Assembly (NCBI GenBank): GCA_963704995.1
Contig: CAVPIM010000018.1
Coordinates: 248,001 to 312,000 of the forward strand
Source: RYN-230 sp963704995
GTDB taxonomy: Bacteria > Actinomycetota > Actinomycetes > Streptosporangiales > Streptosporangiaceae
Direction: 5' to 3'
DNA length: 64,000 bases
In this document: in pieces, positions 46,692 through 54,932 of the stretch
How the letters are laid out: every line of letters begins with the position of its first letter
Position numbering within the stretch: the stretch's first letter is position 1
Translations under genes and position numbers: made by a program
Notes under the pieces: model-generated
Told to the model about the DNA's origin: nothing
What the model saw: the letters and a program-made list of their open reading frames with translations, nothing else
Database searches by the model: none

Positions 46692-47380
46692 CTGTCATCG
46701 ATCTCCTTGTGAGGTCGTATCGCAGAGGCGGGACCGTGCGGCGGCGGGGACCGTGCCGCAGCCGGTCCCCTTCAGGAAGGGGCGTCTGGTGATCTGCAGA
46801 TGCTCAGGGCCACGCCGCTCGTTTCCTGACGCGCCATTCCGTCTCCTCGACGTCAGCGCCCGTCGCACACGGCGTCCGAGACACCGGCGTCCGAGGCCCA
46901 CCTTCAAACCACGCCCAGCCCAGGGAAGGGCATTGCGGGATCCTAGTGTGCGCTTGGCGTACGGCTATGCGCAATACGGATATACGCAATGGAGAAATTT
47001 CCTCTTCCTCGACCACCGCGTCCGCAGTGAGTCCCGGCGCGGTGAACGCTAGCATCTGCCCGGTGCGGCTGGCCAAGGTCTGTAACAAGGTCATTACAGA
47101 TGCTTTGCGGCCCCGGGCGGGGCGCCGCGGACGGCGTGAACCGGCGCCGGCGCCTGCGCCGCCGCGGCAGCCGGCCCGCAGGCCACAGCACTCATGGGTC
47201 CAGGTCAGGACCTATGTCCCTGGCGGGGACCGTCCGGGCGCGGGTTTCATGGCCGGAAAGAGGCCTCGGGCGGGGCGGGCACGGCGGGACGGCGGCATGG
47301 CGGCACGGAAAGCCTGCGCCGCACCACACCGCGCCGCGCCGCGCCGGGGCGTAATCACGAGATCTGGGGGGACCGGCGAC
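46692..47380. other. 689-base intergenic region between divergent genes
   Basis: This region holds the promoters of the minus-strand importer operon and of the plus-strand 91-residue protein. At 46958-46993 two similar blocks (ATGCGCAATACGG and ATATACGCAATGG) form a direct repeat in an AT-richer patch. At 47079-47100 an inverted repeat is listed separately. From 47100 to 47370 it is a GC-rich stretch in which I see no convincing gene. Confidence 0.5.
47079..47100. promoter_or_regulatory. Candidate operator, TCTGTAA-N8-TTACAGA
   Basis: Perfect 7-base arms flank an 8-base spacer (CAAGGTCA) in an AT-richer patch of the divergent intergenic region. The 22-base length fits a TetR- or LysR-type dimer site. 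No regulator gene is adjacent. Confidence 0.4.
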
Positions 47381-47656
47381 ATGGCACTTGGTTTCTACTT
47401 CGCACCTAGCTCGTTCACGCCGTCACGGTATGACGAGACGATCAAGCGACTCGAAGAGGCTGGTGCCGGGGCACCTCGCGGCCGGCTCTACCACGTGGCT
47501 CTCGAATCGGACGGCCTGATCCAGGTGTTCGACGTCTGGGAGTCTGAGGAGTCATTCCAGGCCTTCGGGGCGACGCTGCTGCCGATCATGGCCGAGCTGG
47601 GCGCCGATCCTGGCCAGCCGCAGGTCTCGCCCGTCCGCAACATCATCAAGGGCTGA
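47381..47656 (+). CDS. Small antibiotic-biosynthesis-monooxygenase-like protein
   Basis: I choose the ATG at 47381, which has GGGGGGA about 10 bases upstream, although the frame is open far upstream. The 91-residue protein has the ferredoxin-like ABM pattern: a beta strand, a helix (RYDETIKRLEEAGA), HVALESDGLIQVFDVWES, and a second helix (EESFQAFGATLLPIMAELG). Such dimers act as monooxygenases or as small-molecule-binding proteins without cofactor; the catalytic nature is open. A strong hairpin follows, so it is a single-gene unit. Confidence 0.65.
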   Translation: MALGFYFAPSSFTPSRYDETIKRLEEAGAGAPRGRLYHVALESDGLIQVFDVWESEESFQAFGATLLPIMAELGADPGQPQVSPVRNIIKG

Positions 47657-47668
47657 GGCCCGCAGGCC

Positions 47669-47698
47669 CGGCCGGCGCTGCGGGGGGCGCGCCGGCCG
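47669..47698 (+). terminator. Hairpin after the ABM-like gene
   Basis: CGGCCGGCGC (47669-47678) and its exact reverse complement (47689-47698) flank a 10-base G-rich loop, 12 bases after the stop. The position fits an intrinsic terminator without T-run. Confidence 0.55.
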
Positions 47699-47761
47699 CG
47701 CCGGCGCCGGGCAGGCCCGCTCGGTCCCGGGGACGTTACCCCGATAGCGGATCATGGTGAG

Positions 47762-48637
47762 ATGAGCTTCCCCGCCAGCAACTCGCCCAGCACGTGGTTC
47801 GTCACGGGAGCTTCCCGCGGGTTCGGCCGGGAGCTGGCCGAGCAGCTGCTCGCCCGGGGCGACCGGGTAGCCGCCACGCTGCGCCAGGCCAGCCAGCTGG
47901 ACGACCTGGCCGCCCAGTACGGGGACCGGCTGTGGGTGCGCGCCCTCGATGTCACCGACACCGGGCAGATGCGGCGCGTCGTCCGGCAGGCGTTCGCCGA
48001 CCTTGGGCGGGTCGACGTGGTGGTCTCCAACGCGGGCTACGGCGTGTTCGGCGCCGCCGAGGACCTCACCGACGCCCAGGTGGAGGCGGTGATCTCCACC
48101 AACCTGACCGCCTCGATCCAGCTCGCCCGGGCGGTCCTGCCCTACCTGCGGTCCCAGGGCGGCGGCCTGCTGATGCAGATGTCGAGCATGGGCGGCCACA
48201 TCGCGTTCCCCGCGTTCTCGATGTACCACGCGACCAAATGGGGCATCGAGGGGTTCTACGAGGCGCTGGCCGCGGAGGTCGAGCCATTCGGGATCCGCAC
48301 CATGCTGGTCGAGCCCGGGATGATCCGCACCAGCTTCTACCAGGCGGCCACCCGGGTCCCGGCCAGCCCGGCGTACCAGGGCACGCCGGTCGACCGGGAT
48401 GCGCTTCCGGTCGAGGAGATGCCCGGTGACCAGGCCAAGGTGGTCGCGGTCATGATCGATGCCGCCCTGTCGCCGGATCCGCCCCGCCGGCTACTGCTCG
48501 GGTCGGACGCGTACCGCCTGGTCCATGAGGCGCTCGCCGCCCGGCTGGCCGACGTCGAGGCCCAGCGGGATCTGGCGCCCTCCACGGACGTGGACGGCTG
48601 GCTGCCCGCCCCCCCTGACCTCGGGCCGCGCCGCTAG
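47762..48637 (+). CDS. SDR-family oxidoreductase
   Basis: The 291-residue protein has the classical short-chain dehydrogenase motifs: WFVTGASRGFGRELAEQLL (NAD(P)-binding TGxxxGxG, about 12-30), NAGYG (about 90-94), a catalytic Ser in MQMSSMGG, and YHATKWG with the YxxxK pair (about 157-161). The Arg after the glycine motif suggests NADP preference. The substrate is unknown. Its TAG overlaps by 4 bases the stop of the convergent small membrane-protein gene. Confidence 0.9.
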   Translation: MSFPASNSPSTWFVTGASRGFGRELAEQLLARGDRVAATLRQASQLDDLAAQYGDRLWVRALDVTDTGQMRRVVRQAFADLGRVDVVVSNAGYGVFGAAEDLTDAQVEAVISTNLTASIQLARAVLPYLRSQGGGLLMQMSSMGGHIAFPAFSMYHATKWGIEGFYEALAAEVEPFGIRTMLVEPGMIRTSFYQAATRVPASPAYQGTPVDRDALPVEEMPGDQAKVVAVMIDAALSPDPPRRLLLGSDAYRLVHEALAARLADVEAQRDLAPSTDVDGWLPAPPDLGPRR

Positions 48638-48860
48638 CCGCGACGGCGGCCGAACACGAAGTAGGCCAGCGGCGCGAGCCCGGCCGAGTTCACGATCGTC
48701 ACCGCCGGGATCCACATCCATTTCGAGCCCGGATCTCGCTGGCCGGGCGGCGCTTGATATCCACGAGGGCGGCGGCCTTGAGGCTGGTTTCCACGGCCGC
48801 CCCGACGATGATCAGCCGCCGGGTGCCCGGGCTGAGCTCGCTCCACTTTTTTCCGGCCAC
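48634..48860 (-). CDS. Small membrane protein, PLDc_N-like (frameshift at about 48728)
   Basis: A GTG at 48860 starts a basic protein, MAGKKWSELSPGTRRLIIVG, with one hydrophobic helix (IVGAAVETSLKAAALVDI). After ASEIR the frame breaks at about 48728, where a G seems to be missing. The neighbouring frame gives GSKWMWIPAVTIVNSAGLAPLAYFVFGRRRG and a stop at 48634. Joined, it is about 75 residues with two membrane helices and a KWMW...N...G..YF pattern as in PLDc_N-type small proteins. The function of these is unknown. Confidence 0.65.
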
Positions 48861-48959
48861 GACACCCTCGCTTCCCTGGCACCGACCTGCCGGGCTGACC
48901 CAGGCGGGCTGCCCCGTGCTGGGTGACCGCTGCTGGGATGAACTGTACATCGGGGCGGG

Positions 48960-49253
48960 CTACTGCTCCCGGTCGCGGCGGAGCCGCTCCAGCACCCCGT
49001 CTGGGCTCTCCGTGGTGACCCGGATCATGGCGCGGACCGCGTCCGCCAGCGCGATGCGGGGGACATCCAGCTCGATCGCGGCCGAGTGCGCCCACAAGGT
49101 GAGCTCCCGGTAGAGCTCCGGGCTCAGGTCGAGCGTGATCCGGACGGGCTTCGACCGGATCGCCGTCTTGCCGGCCGGGGCGGCCCCGGGTTCCGTGCGC
49201 CTGGTGGCGGCGGCCGCCATCTGCGCTTTGCGTCGCTCCCGCTCCGTTGTCAT
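48960..49253 (-). CDS. Small partner protein of ParA (putative DNA-binding, RHH-like)
   Basis: I take the ATG at 49253, which overlaps the parA stop (ATGA). The 97-residue protein has a basic, Ala-rich disordered N-terminus of about 45 residues. A strand-helix-helix region follows, starting SKPVRITLDLSPELYRELTLWAHSAA, the layout of ribbon-helix-helix domains. Small RHH proteins encoded behind ParA commonly bind the centromere-like site and regulate the operon. No further domain is seen. The assignment is from position and the RITLDLSPELY strand pattern. Confidence 0.65.
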   Translation of the reverse strand: MTTERERRKAQMAAAATRRTEPGAAPAGKTAIRSKPVRITLDLSPELYRELTLWAHSAAIELDVPRIALADAVRAMIRVTTESPDGVLERLRRDREQ

Positions 49254-49921
49254 GACTGCACCTTCCCGAGGGGGACGCAACGCTCGATGAGGTCGTGGGC
49301 CACGCCGCGCCACACGTCGCGGCCTAGCTCGGGAATCGGGACGCCAAAACTCTGGGCGTAGACCTCACGCCGCGGCACCGCCGTCCGCAGCACGTCATAG
49401 CCCAGGCTCTCCAGCACCTCCCGGGCGCTGGTGGTGGAGTGCGCCCGGGTGATGCAGCGGTTCAGCAGCACGGCGGCCCGCGCGGGCCGCTCGCGGAACG
49501 CCTCGACCTCGGTGATCTCCTCCCGCACCGGCGTGGTGCGGTTGATCTCGATCGGGCTCGGTGCGCAGGGGATGAGGATCTCGTCGACGTACCGCATGGC
49601 CGACCGGGCAATGCCCGCGTGGTCTTCCAGCTGCGGGGCGTCGATGATCACCACGTCGTCGGGGTGCGCGATCTCGGCGACCCGCTGGTGCAGGCTGCGG
49701 GACGGCAGGGCCACCATCCGGAACGGGAAGGCCATCCGCGGCGGCAGCCCCGGGTCCATGGCGGCGAGGTCGGACCACTCCAGGGCGCTGCCCGACGGGT
49801 CCGCGTCCACGAGCAGGACGGTCCTCCCCGCCTGGGCGAAAATGTGTGCCAGCCAGACCGCCGAGGTGGTCTTGCCCGTGCCCGGCTTGAGGTTGAGCAG
49901 GGCGACACTGAGAGCCGGCAT
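49250..49921 (-). CDS. parA: ParA/MinD-family ATPase
   Basis: The 223-residue protein has a deviant Walker A motif, LKPGTGKTTSA (about 11-21), with the ParA-type early lysine. VLLVDADPSGSALEW (Walker A') and VVIIDAPQLEDH (Walker B) follow. Its short length, without an N-terminal HTH, matches the small plasmid/orphan ParA group rather than the chromosomal Soj. It is followed by an RHH-like small gene with ATGA overlap, a two-gene partition-like module. It may position DNA or another cargo; no plasmid replication or integration genes are seen next to it. Confidence 0.85.
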   Translation of the reverse strand: MPALSVALLNLKPGTGKTTSAVWLAHIFAQAGRTVLLVDADPSGSALEWSDLAAMDPGLPPRMAFPFRMVALPSRSLHQRVAEIAHPDDVVIIDAPQLEDHAGIARSAMRYVDEILIPCAPSPIEINRTTPVREEITEVEAFRERPARAAVLLNRCITRAHSTTSAREVLESLGYDVLRTAVPRREVYAQSFGVPIPELGRDVWRGVAHDLIERCVPLGKVQS

Positions 49922-50309
49922 GAACGCAGTATTGCAGTGCCTACGGCATTACGGAAGCGGGTCCGCGGCATGTGATCCGCAAGCGGCGGGGCCGGGCCGG
50001 GAAACGGGAGGTTTCCACAAGACTACGGATATTATCCCGCAGTTCGTGTGCTGGCCGCGATGGATTTACCCACAGGCTGTGGACCGCGCACGGCCGGCTT
50101 TAACCTCTGCAGCGGCGCGGCGCCCCGCCATCGCTGCAGCGTACGGGCCAGGACGCAGCGTTCGCTGGGTCGGCAGGCAGACCGGGCGGTCCCCTTGATG
50201 GGCCTGCGGCGCCGGCCCGGCGGCCGCCGCCGCGGCGCCGTTCAGCGGCCCCGGCCCGCCAGTTCGCGGCAGGCCGGAAACCGTCCGCACGCCCGGGCAT
50301 AATGACCCC
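49922..50309. other. 388-base intergenic region upstream of parA
   Basis: Region between the divergent parA unit and the VOC gene. It should hold the parA promoter and, if the module is a partition system, its binding site. The patch at 49922-50045 is less GC-rich (for example GATATTATCCCGCAG at 50026-50040). I see no clear iterated site and no gene. Confidence 0.4.
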
Positions 50310-50690
50310 ATGTCTGACTCGATCAAGCTCGGCTCGGTCGCGCTCGACTGCCCCGACGCGGGCCAGCTCGCCTCGTTCTACGCCGAGATCACGGGCGGGA
50401 AGGTCACCCACCTCGACGCGGAGTGGGCCACGGTCCAGGGCCCGGGGGGCCGCATCGACTTCCAGACGGCGCCGGGCTACGTCCCGCCGCGCTGGCCCGA
50501 CCCGGCCTCGTCCATGCAGGCGCACCTGGACTTCGACGTCGAGGACGCGGATGCGGCTGAGGTGCGGGTCCTGGCGGCCGGCGCCACGAAATTCAGCGTC
50601 CAGCCGGGCGAGCACTTCCGCGTGTACGCCGACCCGGCCGGCCACCCCTTCTGCCTGTGCACCACGGACGTCGTCCCGGGCCCGGCCTGA
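50310..50690 (+). CDS. VOC-family (glyoxalase-like) protein
   Basis: The 126-residue protein has two beta-alpha-beta-beta-beta halves of the vicinal oxygen chelate fold: KLGSVALDCPDAGQLASFYAEITGG in the first half, HLDFDVEDADAAEVRVLAAGA in the second, and the closing VYADPAGHPFCLC. It fits the Glyoxalase_6-type group of single-domain proteins of unknown substrate, which include resistance proteins and dioxygenase relatives. It is a single gene, 19 bases downstream of the CCCGGGCATAATGACC segment. Confidence 0.85.
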   Translation: MSDSIKLGSVALDCPDAGQLASFYAEITGGKVTHLDAEWATVQGPGGRIDFQTAPGYVPPRWPDPASSMQAHLDFDVEDADAAEVRVLAAGATKFSVQPGEHFRVYADPAGHPFCLCTTDVVPGPA

Positions 50691-50921
50691 CCCGGGCCCC
50701 ATCCGGGGAGCCGCGGCAGCCCAGGCGGTGAACCGGGGTTCCCGGCCCAGCTCAGGCTGATGGTGGAACGGATGAATGGCCTGAGGCCGCCCGGTGGTGG
50801 CCCGCCGGGCTGGTCGGCGCGGTCTGCACCTCAGCTGGCGCCGCTTGGCCATCCCGGTCACGGAGGCAGGGGGTGGGAGTGCGTTCCGCGGCCGCGGACA
50901 CCCGACTATCCATAACGGTCT

Positions 50922-51461
50922 TCATGGGGCAGCGGGACCGGCTGGCCTGGGCTGGCGTGGCTGGTACACGCCGACCAGCACCCCGTACCGGGCCGCGCCA
51001 TCGCCCGCGTCTTCCAGGCCGCCCACGAGGTCGTTCAGCGTGCTGGCCAGCCGCCGGGCCTGATCGGCGGTGAGCCGGATGTTCCGCAGCACCAGGAGCG
51101 GTTCCGCCGCGGCGGTGGCCATCTCGTCGGCCACGGCCTGGAGCATGACGCCGGCCTGCGCGGTCCTCTCGCCGCCGGGGAGCTCGAGCCGGCGGGCGGT
51201 GCGCTGGTAGTACTGCTCGGTCCCGCCGCGTACCTGCCGGGTGTGCGTGACCGCCACCAGGCCGGCCTCGCGCAGCACCTTGAGGTGGTGCGCGATGTTC
51301 CCCTTGTGGCTGCCCAGGGCCGTGGCCAGCTGGCTGATGGTCGCCGGGTGCTGGCCCAGCGCGAACAGCAGCCGGTGCCGTAGCGGATGCCCGAGGGCCC
51401 GGTACTGGTCGGGGGAGGTGATGGTCAGCCGCTCGTCGGGTGGCTCGCCGGATACGCTCAC
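50922..51461 (-). CDS. ArsR-like winged-helix transcriptional regulator
   Basis: The GTG start at 51461 has no Shine-Dalgarno sequence, so leaderless translation is possible. The 179-residue protein has an N-terminal winged helix with ALGHPLRHRLLFALGQHP, SQLATALGSHKGNIAHHLKVLREAGLV (recognition helix) and a wing (THTRQVRGGTEQYYQ). A C-terminal helical region of about 90 residues follows. It lacks the metal-binding cysteines of classical ArsR. It is divergent from an S41 peptidase gene with only 99 bases between, so autoregulation and control of that gene are likely. Confidence 0.82.
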   Translation of the reverse strand: MSVSGEPPDERLTITSPDQYRALGHPLRHRLLFALGQHPATISQLATALGSHKGNIAHHLKVLREAGLVAVTHTRQVRGGTEQYYQRTARRLELPGGERTAQAGVMLQAVADEMATAAAEPLLVLRNIRLTADQARRLASTLNDLVGGLEDAGDGAARYGVLVGVYQPRQPRPAGPAAP

Positions 51462-51482
51462 GAAGTTAAGTGTCTAATACTC

Positions 51483-51512
51483 TTGACGCTTTTTCAATGG
51501 GCGTGCTGTACT
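51483..51512 (+). promoter_or_regulatory. Candidate promoter of the S41 peptidase gene
   Basis: TTGACG (51483-51488) and TGTACT (51507-51512) are separated by 18 bases and lie 48 bases upstream of the ATG at 51561. The imperfect dyad AGTGTCTAATACT directly upstream (about 51471-51483) could be the site of the divergent ArsR-like regulator. Confidence 0.5.
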
Positions 51513-51560
51513 GCCTGCAGCCCGGCCACCCTGACCCGGCCGGGCCCAGTGGAGGATTCG

Positions 51561-52584
51561 ATGCAGCAGGCAGACATCACCTCGATCACCCGTGAGCTGG
51601 CCGGGCTGGTCGCGGAGCGCTACGTGTTTCCCGGCCTCGCGGCCGAGATCAGCCGGCTCCTGGGCAGCCGGGACGCGGCGAGCCGGCTACGCGGCAGCCC
51701 CGGATGAGGCATCACTGGCCACGGCGCTCACCCAGGACCTCCAGTCGGTCAACGGCGACAAGCACCTGCGGCTGCAGTACAGCGCGGCCGAGCTGCCCGA
51801 ACGCGGCGATGAGGCGGCCGAGGTGGCCGCCATCTCCGGCTACGCGGACCGCACAGCGCGGGGAATCGCCCGGGTCGAGCGGCTCGATGGCAACGTCGGC
51901 TACCTCGACCTCAGCCCGCTGCTGTTCCCCGCAGTCCTGGCCGGCGAAGCCGTGGCCGCCGCGATGACGCTCATCGCCCCGGCCGACGCCCTCCTCATCG
52001 ACCTGCGCCGCTGCCTGGGCGGCACGCCGGACATGGTCGCCATGCTGTGCAGCTACCTGTTCGGCGACGAGCCGGTGCATCTCAACGACCTGATAGACCG
52101 GCCGGCTCCGGACGGCACGGCCGGGGTCAGGCAGTTCTGGACGCTGCCCTTCACGCCCGGCCCCCGGTTCGGGCCGGATAAGCCGGTCTTCGTGCTGACC
52201 AGCGGCACCACGTTCTCGGGTGGGGAGGAACTGGCCTACGACCTGCAGCAGCTGGGCCGGGCCACCGTGGTCGGCGAGCGCACCCGCGGGGGCGCCCACC
52301 CGGTCGAGCGCTTCCGGATCCGCCCGCACCTGCAAGCCAGCATCCCGGTCGGCCGCGCGCTCAGCCCGGTCTCCGGCGGGAACTGGGAAGGCAGCGGCGT
52401 TGTGCCGGACGTCGCCGTGCCGGCCAGCGAGGCCCTGGGCGCCGCCTACCAGCGGGCCCTGGATCACGTGCTCTCGCTGGGCGACGAGGGCCCCCGGGGC
52501 GAGACAGCCGCCGAAGCGCGGCAGGCCCTGGCGGCTGGCGGCCCGGGCTTGCGTGCCCGCGAGCAGGGGAATCCGGGCCGGTAA
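51561..52584 (+). CDS. S41-family peptidase (frameshift at about 51683)
   Basis: The ATG at 51561 has GGAGG 7 bases upstream and begins MQQADITSITRELAGLVAERYVFPGLA, the typical N-terminal domain of actinobacterial S41 proteins. One surplus C in GCGAGCCGGCTAC at about 51683 breaks the frame. It continues as GYAAAPDEASLATALTQDLQ to the TAA at 52582-52584. The catalytic region shows FVLTSGTTFSGGEELAYDLQ with the nucleophile Ser, and GERTRGGAHP. No signal peptide is evident. It resembles retinol-binding/tail-specific protease-like hydrolases and is divergent from an ArsR-like regulator. Confidence 0.85.
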
Positions 52585-52618
52585 GCCGCACCCGGCTGGC
52601 ACGCCGCGCCCGGGCCGG

Positions 52619-52729
52619 TCACATGTTGCGCATGCGGACGAAGCGGCGGATGTCATCCTGGCCCGCGAGCAGCGCGGCGCAGACGGCCACGGTCGCGCCG
52701 GCCGAGGCCAGCAGCAGGAACTTCTTCAT
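52619..52729 (-). CDS. 36-residue single-helix membrane micropeptide
   Basis: An ATG at 52729 with AGGAGG 7 bases upstream opens MKKFLLLASAGATVAVCAAL, a basic start plus one membrane helix. The rest is AGQDDIRRFVRMRNM with TGA at 52619-52621. The ending IRRFVRMRNM fits a family of very short actinobacterial proteins with a helix and a D-RR-x-RMR tail (DUF6893-like, from memory). Function is unknown. The perfect ribosome-binding site argues strongly that it is translated. Confidence 0.7.
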   Translation of the reverse strand: MKKFLLLASAGATVAVCAALLAGQDDIRRFVRMRNM

Positions 52730-52799
52730 CGTCGTGCCTCCTCATGGGGCTCCCGGCGGGGTATCCGCCGGTGTTTTACGGTGCCGCCGGCCCAGGTCA

Positions 52800-53144
52800 T
52801 CACGCGGGCTGGGCGGCGGTGACCCCGTGCCTGATGTAGGCGGTGAGCCGCTGGCCCAGCATGATCGGCACGCTGTACCCGCCGTGGGAGACCGCCAGCC
52901 CGTGCCAGTCCGCCGTGGGGGTGACCGTCCAGCCGTGCAGGTCAACTTCGCGGGTCGCGCCCTGCATGACCCGGTCCGCCCGCTCGCCGGCGGAGTGATA
53001 CCAGGAACTGTCGTCGTTGAGGGCCAGGGCCAGGGCGAACTCGAGGTCCGCTCCGTCGCGCAGCCGGGCCAGGTTGCGCTCGATGCCGATCAGGACCGGG
53101 GCGAGGGCCAGGTCAGCGGGAGAGTGGGGGTGGGGTGCGGACAT
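52800..53144 (-). CDS. Hypothetical protein, 114 residues
   Basis: From the ATG at 53144 (a GTG at 53153 is also possible) the protein is soluble, with a helical first half (APVLIGIERNLARLRDGADLEFALALALND). A mixed second half follows, with WYHSAGERADRVMQGATREVDLHGW and a closing GQRLTAYIRHG. Codon use and third-position GC fit a real gene. I do not recognise the family. It is divergent from the phosphate-type transporter gene, with the PHO-box-like repeat between them. Confidence 0.6.
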   Translation of the reverse strand: MSAPHPHSPADLALAPVLIGIERNLARLRDGADLEFALALALNDDSSWYHSAGERADRVMQGATREVDLHGWTVTPTADWHGLAVSHGGYSVPIMLGQRLTAYIRHGVTAAQPA

Positions 53145-53329
53145 CGGGACCACCGTGCTTCCGGACGGGGAAACTGCGCCACTTCGATAGTCTCTGGGGT
53201 CCGCCTGGCGTGCGAGGGACCATGGTCGGGTCCTGGCCCGGCCAACGTCCCGAGTCGGCCGGCCACTGGCCAGCCGGCGTCCCGGGCGGGCCAGCCCGGA
53301 CCGGGCAGTCCTTCCTACTGGAAAGCTTG

Positions 53330-53351
53330 GTTCATCTTCCGTTCATTTATG
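53330..53351 (+). promoter_or_regulatory. PHO-box-like direct repeat upstream of the MFS transporter
   Basis: Two adjacent 11-base units, GTTCATCTTCC and GTTCATTTATG, match the GTTCAYYY core of the PhoP direct-repeat unit known from Streptomyces, with the right 11-base period. They lie 88 bases upstream of the PHS-type transporter, in an AT-rich patch. This suggests induction under phosphate limitation. Confidence 0.6.
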
Positions 53352-53438
53352 TGTCGGTTCTTCGTTGCTTGGATGACGTACTTTCGTCACGACGAGAGGC
53401 TGTGAGCGGGCCATCCTGCGCGCACGAAGGGGTCCTCG

Positions 53439-54932
53439 GTGGCGGAAACCCAATCTCAGGGCTTGACGAATGCCCTGGATGAGGCGTCGATCAGCCGATT
53501 TCATCTCCGGGCGGTCCTGGTCTCCGGCATGGGATTCTTCACCGACGCCTACGACCTGTTCGTCATCGGGATCGCCGCCACGCTGATCAAGCAGCAGTGG
53601 CATCTCGGCTCTGGCCGGCTGGCCCTGCTCAACAGCACCATGCTGCTCGCGGCCTTCCTGGGCGCGTTCGTGTTCGGCCGGGTGGCCGACATCCTCGGCC
53701 GCAAGCGGGTGTACTGGCTGGTCGCGGCGATCATGGTGGTCGGGGCGCTGGGCTCGGCACTGTCCCCGTCGTTCTGGGTGCTGGTCGTCTTCCGCTTCGT
53801 GCTCGGCTTCGGCGTGGGTGGTGACTACCCGGTCAGCGCGGTGCTGATGAGCGAGTACGCCAACCGCCGGGACCGCGGCAAGCTGGTCGGGATGGTGTTC
53901 TCCACCCAGGCGCTCGGCCTCATCGTGGGGCCCCTGATCGCCCTGGCGCTGCTCGGCGGAGGCGTCAGCGACAGCCTGGCGTGGCGGATCATGCTGGGGC
54001 TCGGGGCGATCCCGGCCGCCGCCGTGGTCTACCTGCGCCGCACGATGCCTGAGTCACCCCGCTACCAGGCCCAGGTCCAGGGCCGCCACACAGAGGCCAT
54101 CGTCGGCCTCTCCCAGTTCAGCCAGGGCCAGGTGATCGCGAACCCGCTGCCCGCCATCACGCACCGGATGGGCCTGCGGTCGTTCCTGACCAACCGCCGG
54201 TGGCTGGTGACGCTGGCCGGCACGGCCGGCTGCTGGTTCCTGCTGGACTACGCCTACTACGGCAACACGATCTCCACACCGCAGATCATCGGGCTGATCT
54301 CGCCGAACTCCTCGACCATGACCACGATCGCCATCCAGCTGGCCATCTTCGTGGTGGCCGCAGTGCCGGGCTACCTGCTCGGCATCGCCCGGATGGACCG
54401 GATCGGCCACCGGCGGCTCCAGCTGATCGGCTTCGCCGTGATGGCGCTGTGCTTCGCCGTCATCGGCCTGGTGCCGGGGCTGACCACGGCGGTGGCGCCG
54501 TTCCTCCTGGTCTACGGGATCAGCTATTTCTTCACCGAGTTCGGCCCGAACATGACCACGTTCGTGATGCCCAGCGAGGTCTTCCCGGTCACCATGCGGG
54601 CTACCGGGCACGGCATCTCGGCGGGAATCGGCAAGCTCGGCGCCTTCATCGGCGTGTTCCTCTTCCCGATCCTGTCGTCATCCCTCGGGCTGCGCGGCAC
54701 GCTCCTGCTCACCGCGGGCGTCTCGGTCCTCGGCCTGGCGCTCACCCGGGTGCTGCCCGAGCCCGCCCGCCAGAGCCTGGATGAGGTGTCCGGCGGCGAG
54801 TCCCTGTTCGGCGGCCTGGCTGGCCGCGTGGCCGGCGGTCAGCCTTCGGTGGAATCCGCGTCCGCGGGGCCGCTGTTCGCGGAGGTCTCGTCGGAGCTCC
54901 GCCCGGGCGTACCACCGGACCGCGCGGCCTGA
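53439..54932 (+). CDS. MFS transporter, phosphate:H+ symporter (PHS)-like
   Basis: The 497-residue protein starts at a GTG and has 12 membrane helices. GMGFFTDAYDLFVIGI in helix 1 and GRVADILGRKRVY (MFS motif A) are typical of the PHS family. FGVGGDYPVSAVLMSEYANRRDRGKLVG is the related sugar/phosphate porter motif, and GPNMTTFVMPSEVFPVTMRATGHG is present in the second half. Inorganic phosphate uptake is the best guess and the PHO-box-like repeat upstream supports it. The last 94 bases overlap the convergent DUF4234 gene, and the stop lies in a 15-base tandem repeat. Confidence 0.82.
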   Translation: MAETQSQGLTNALDEASISRFHLRAVLVSGMGFFTDAYDLFVIGIAATLIKQQWHLGSGRLALLNSTMLLAAFLGAFVFGRVADILGRKRVYWLVAAIMVVGALGSALSPSFWVLVVFRFVLGFGVGGDYPVSAVLMSEYANRRDRGKLVGMVFSTQALGLIVGPLIALALLGGGVSDSLAWRIMLGLGAIPAAAVVYLRRTMPESPRYQAQVQGRHTEAIVGLSQFSQGQVIANPLPAITHRMGLRSFLTNRRWLVTLAGTAGCWFLLDYAYYGNTISTPQIIGLISPNSSTMTTIAIQLAIFVVAAVPGYLLGIARMDRIGHRRLQLIGFAVMALCFAVIGLVPGLTTAVAPFLLVYGISYFFTEFGPNMTTFVMPSEVFPVTMRATGHGISAGIGKLGAFIGVFLFPILSSSLGLRGTLLLTAGVSVLGLALTRVLPEPARQSLDEVSGGESLFGGLAGRVAGGQPSVESASAGPLFAEVSSELRPGVPPDRAA

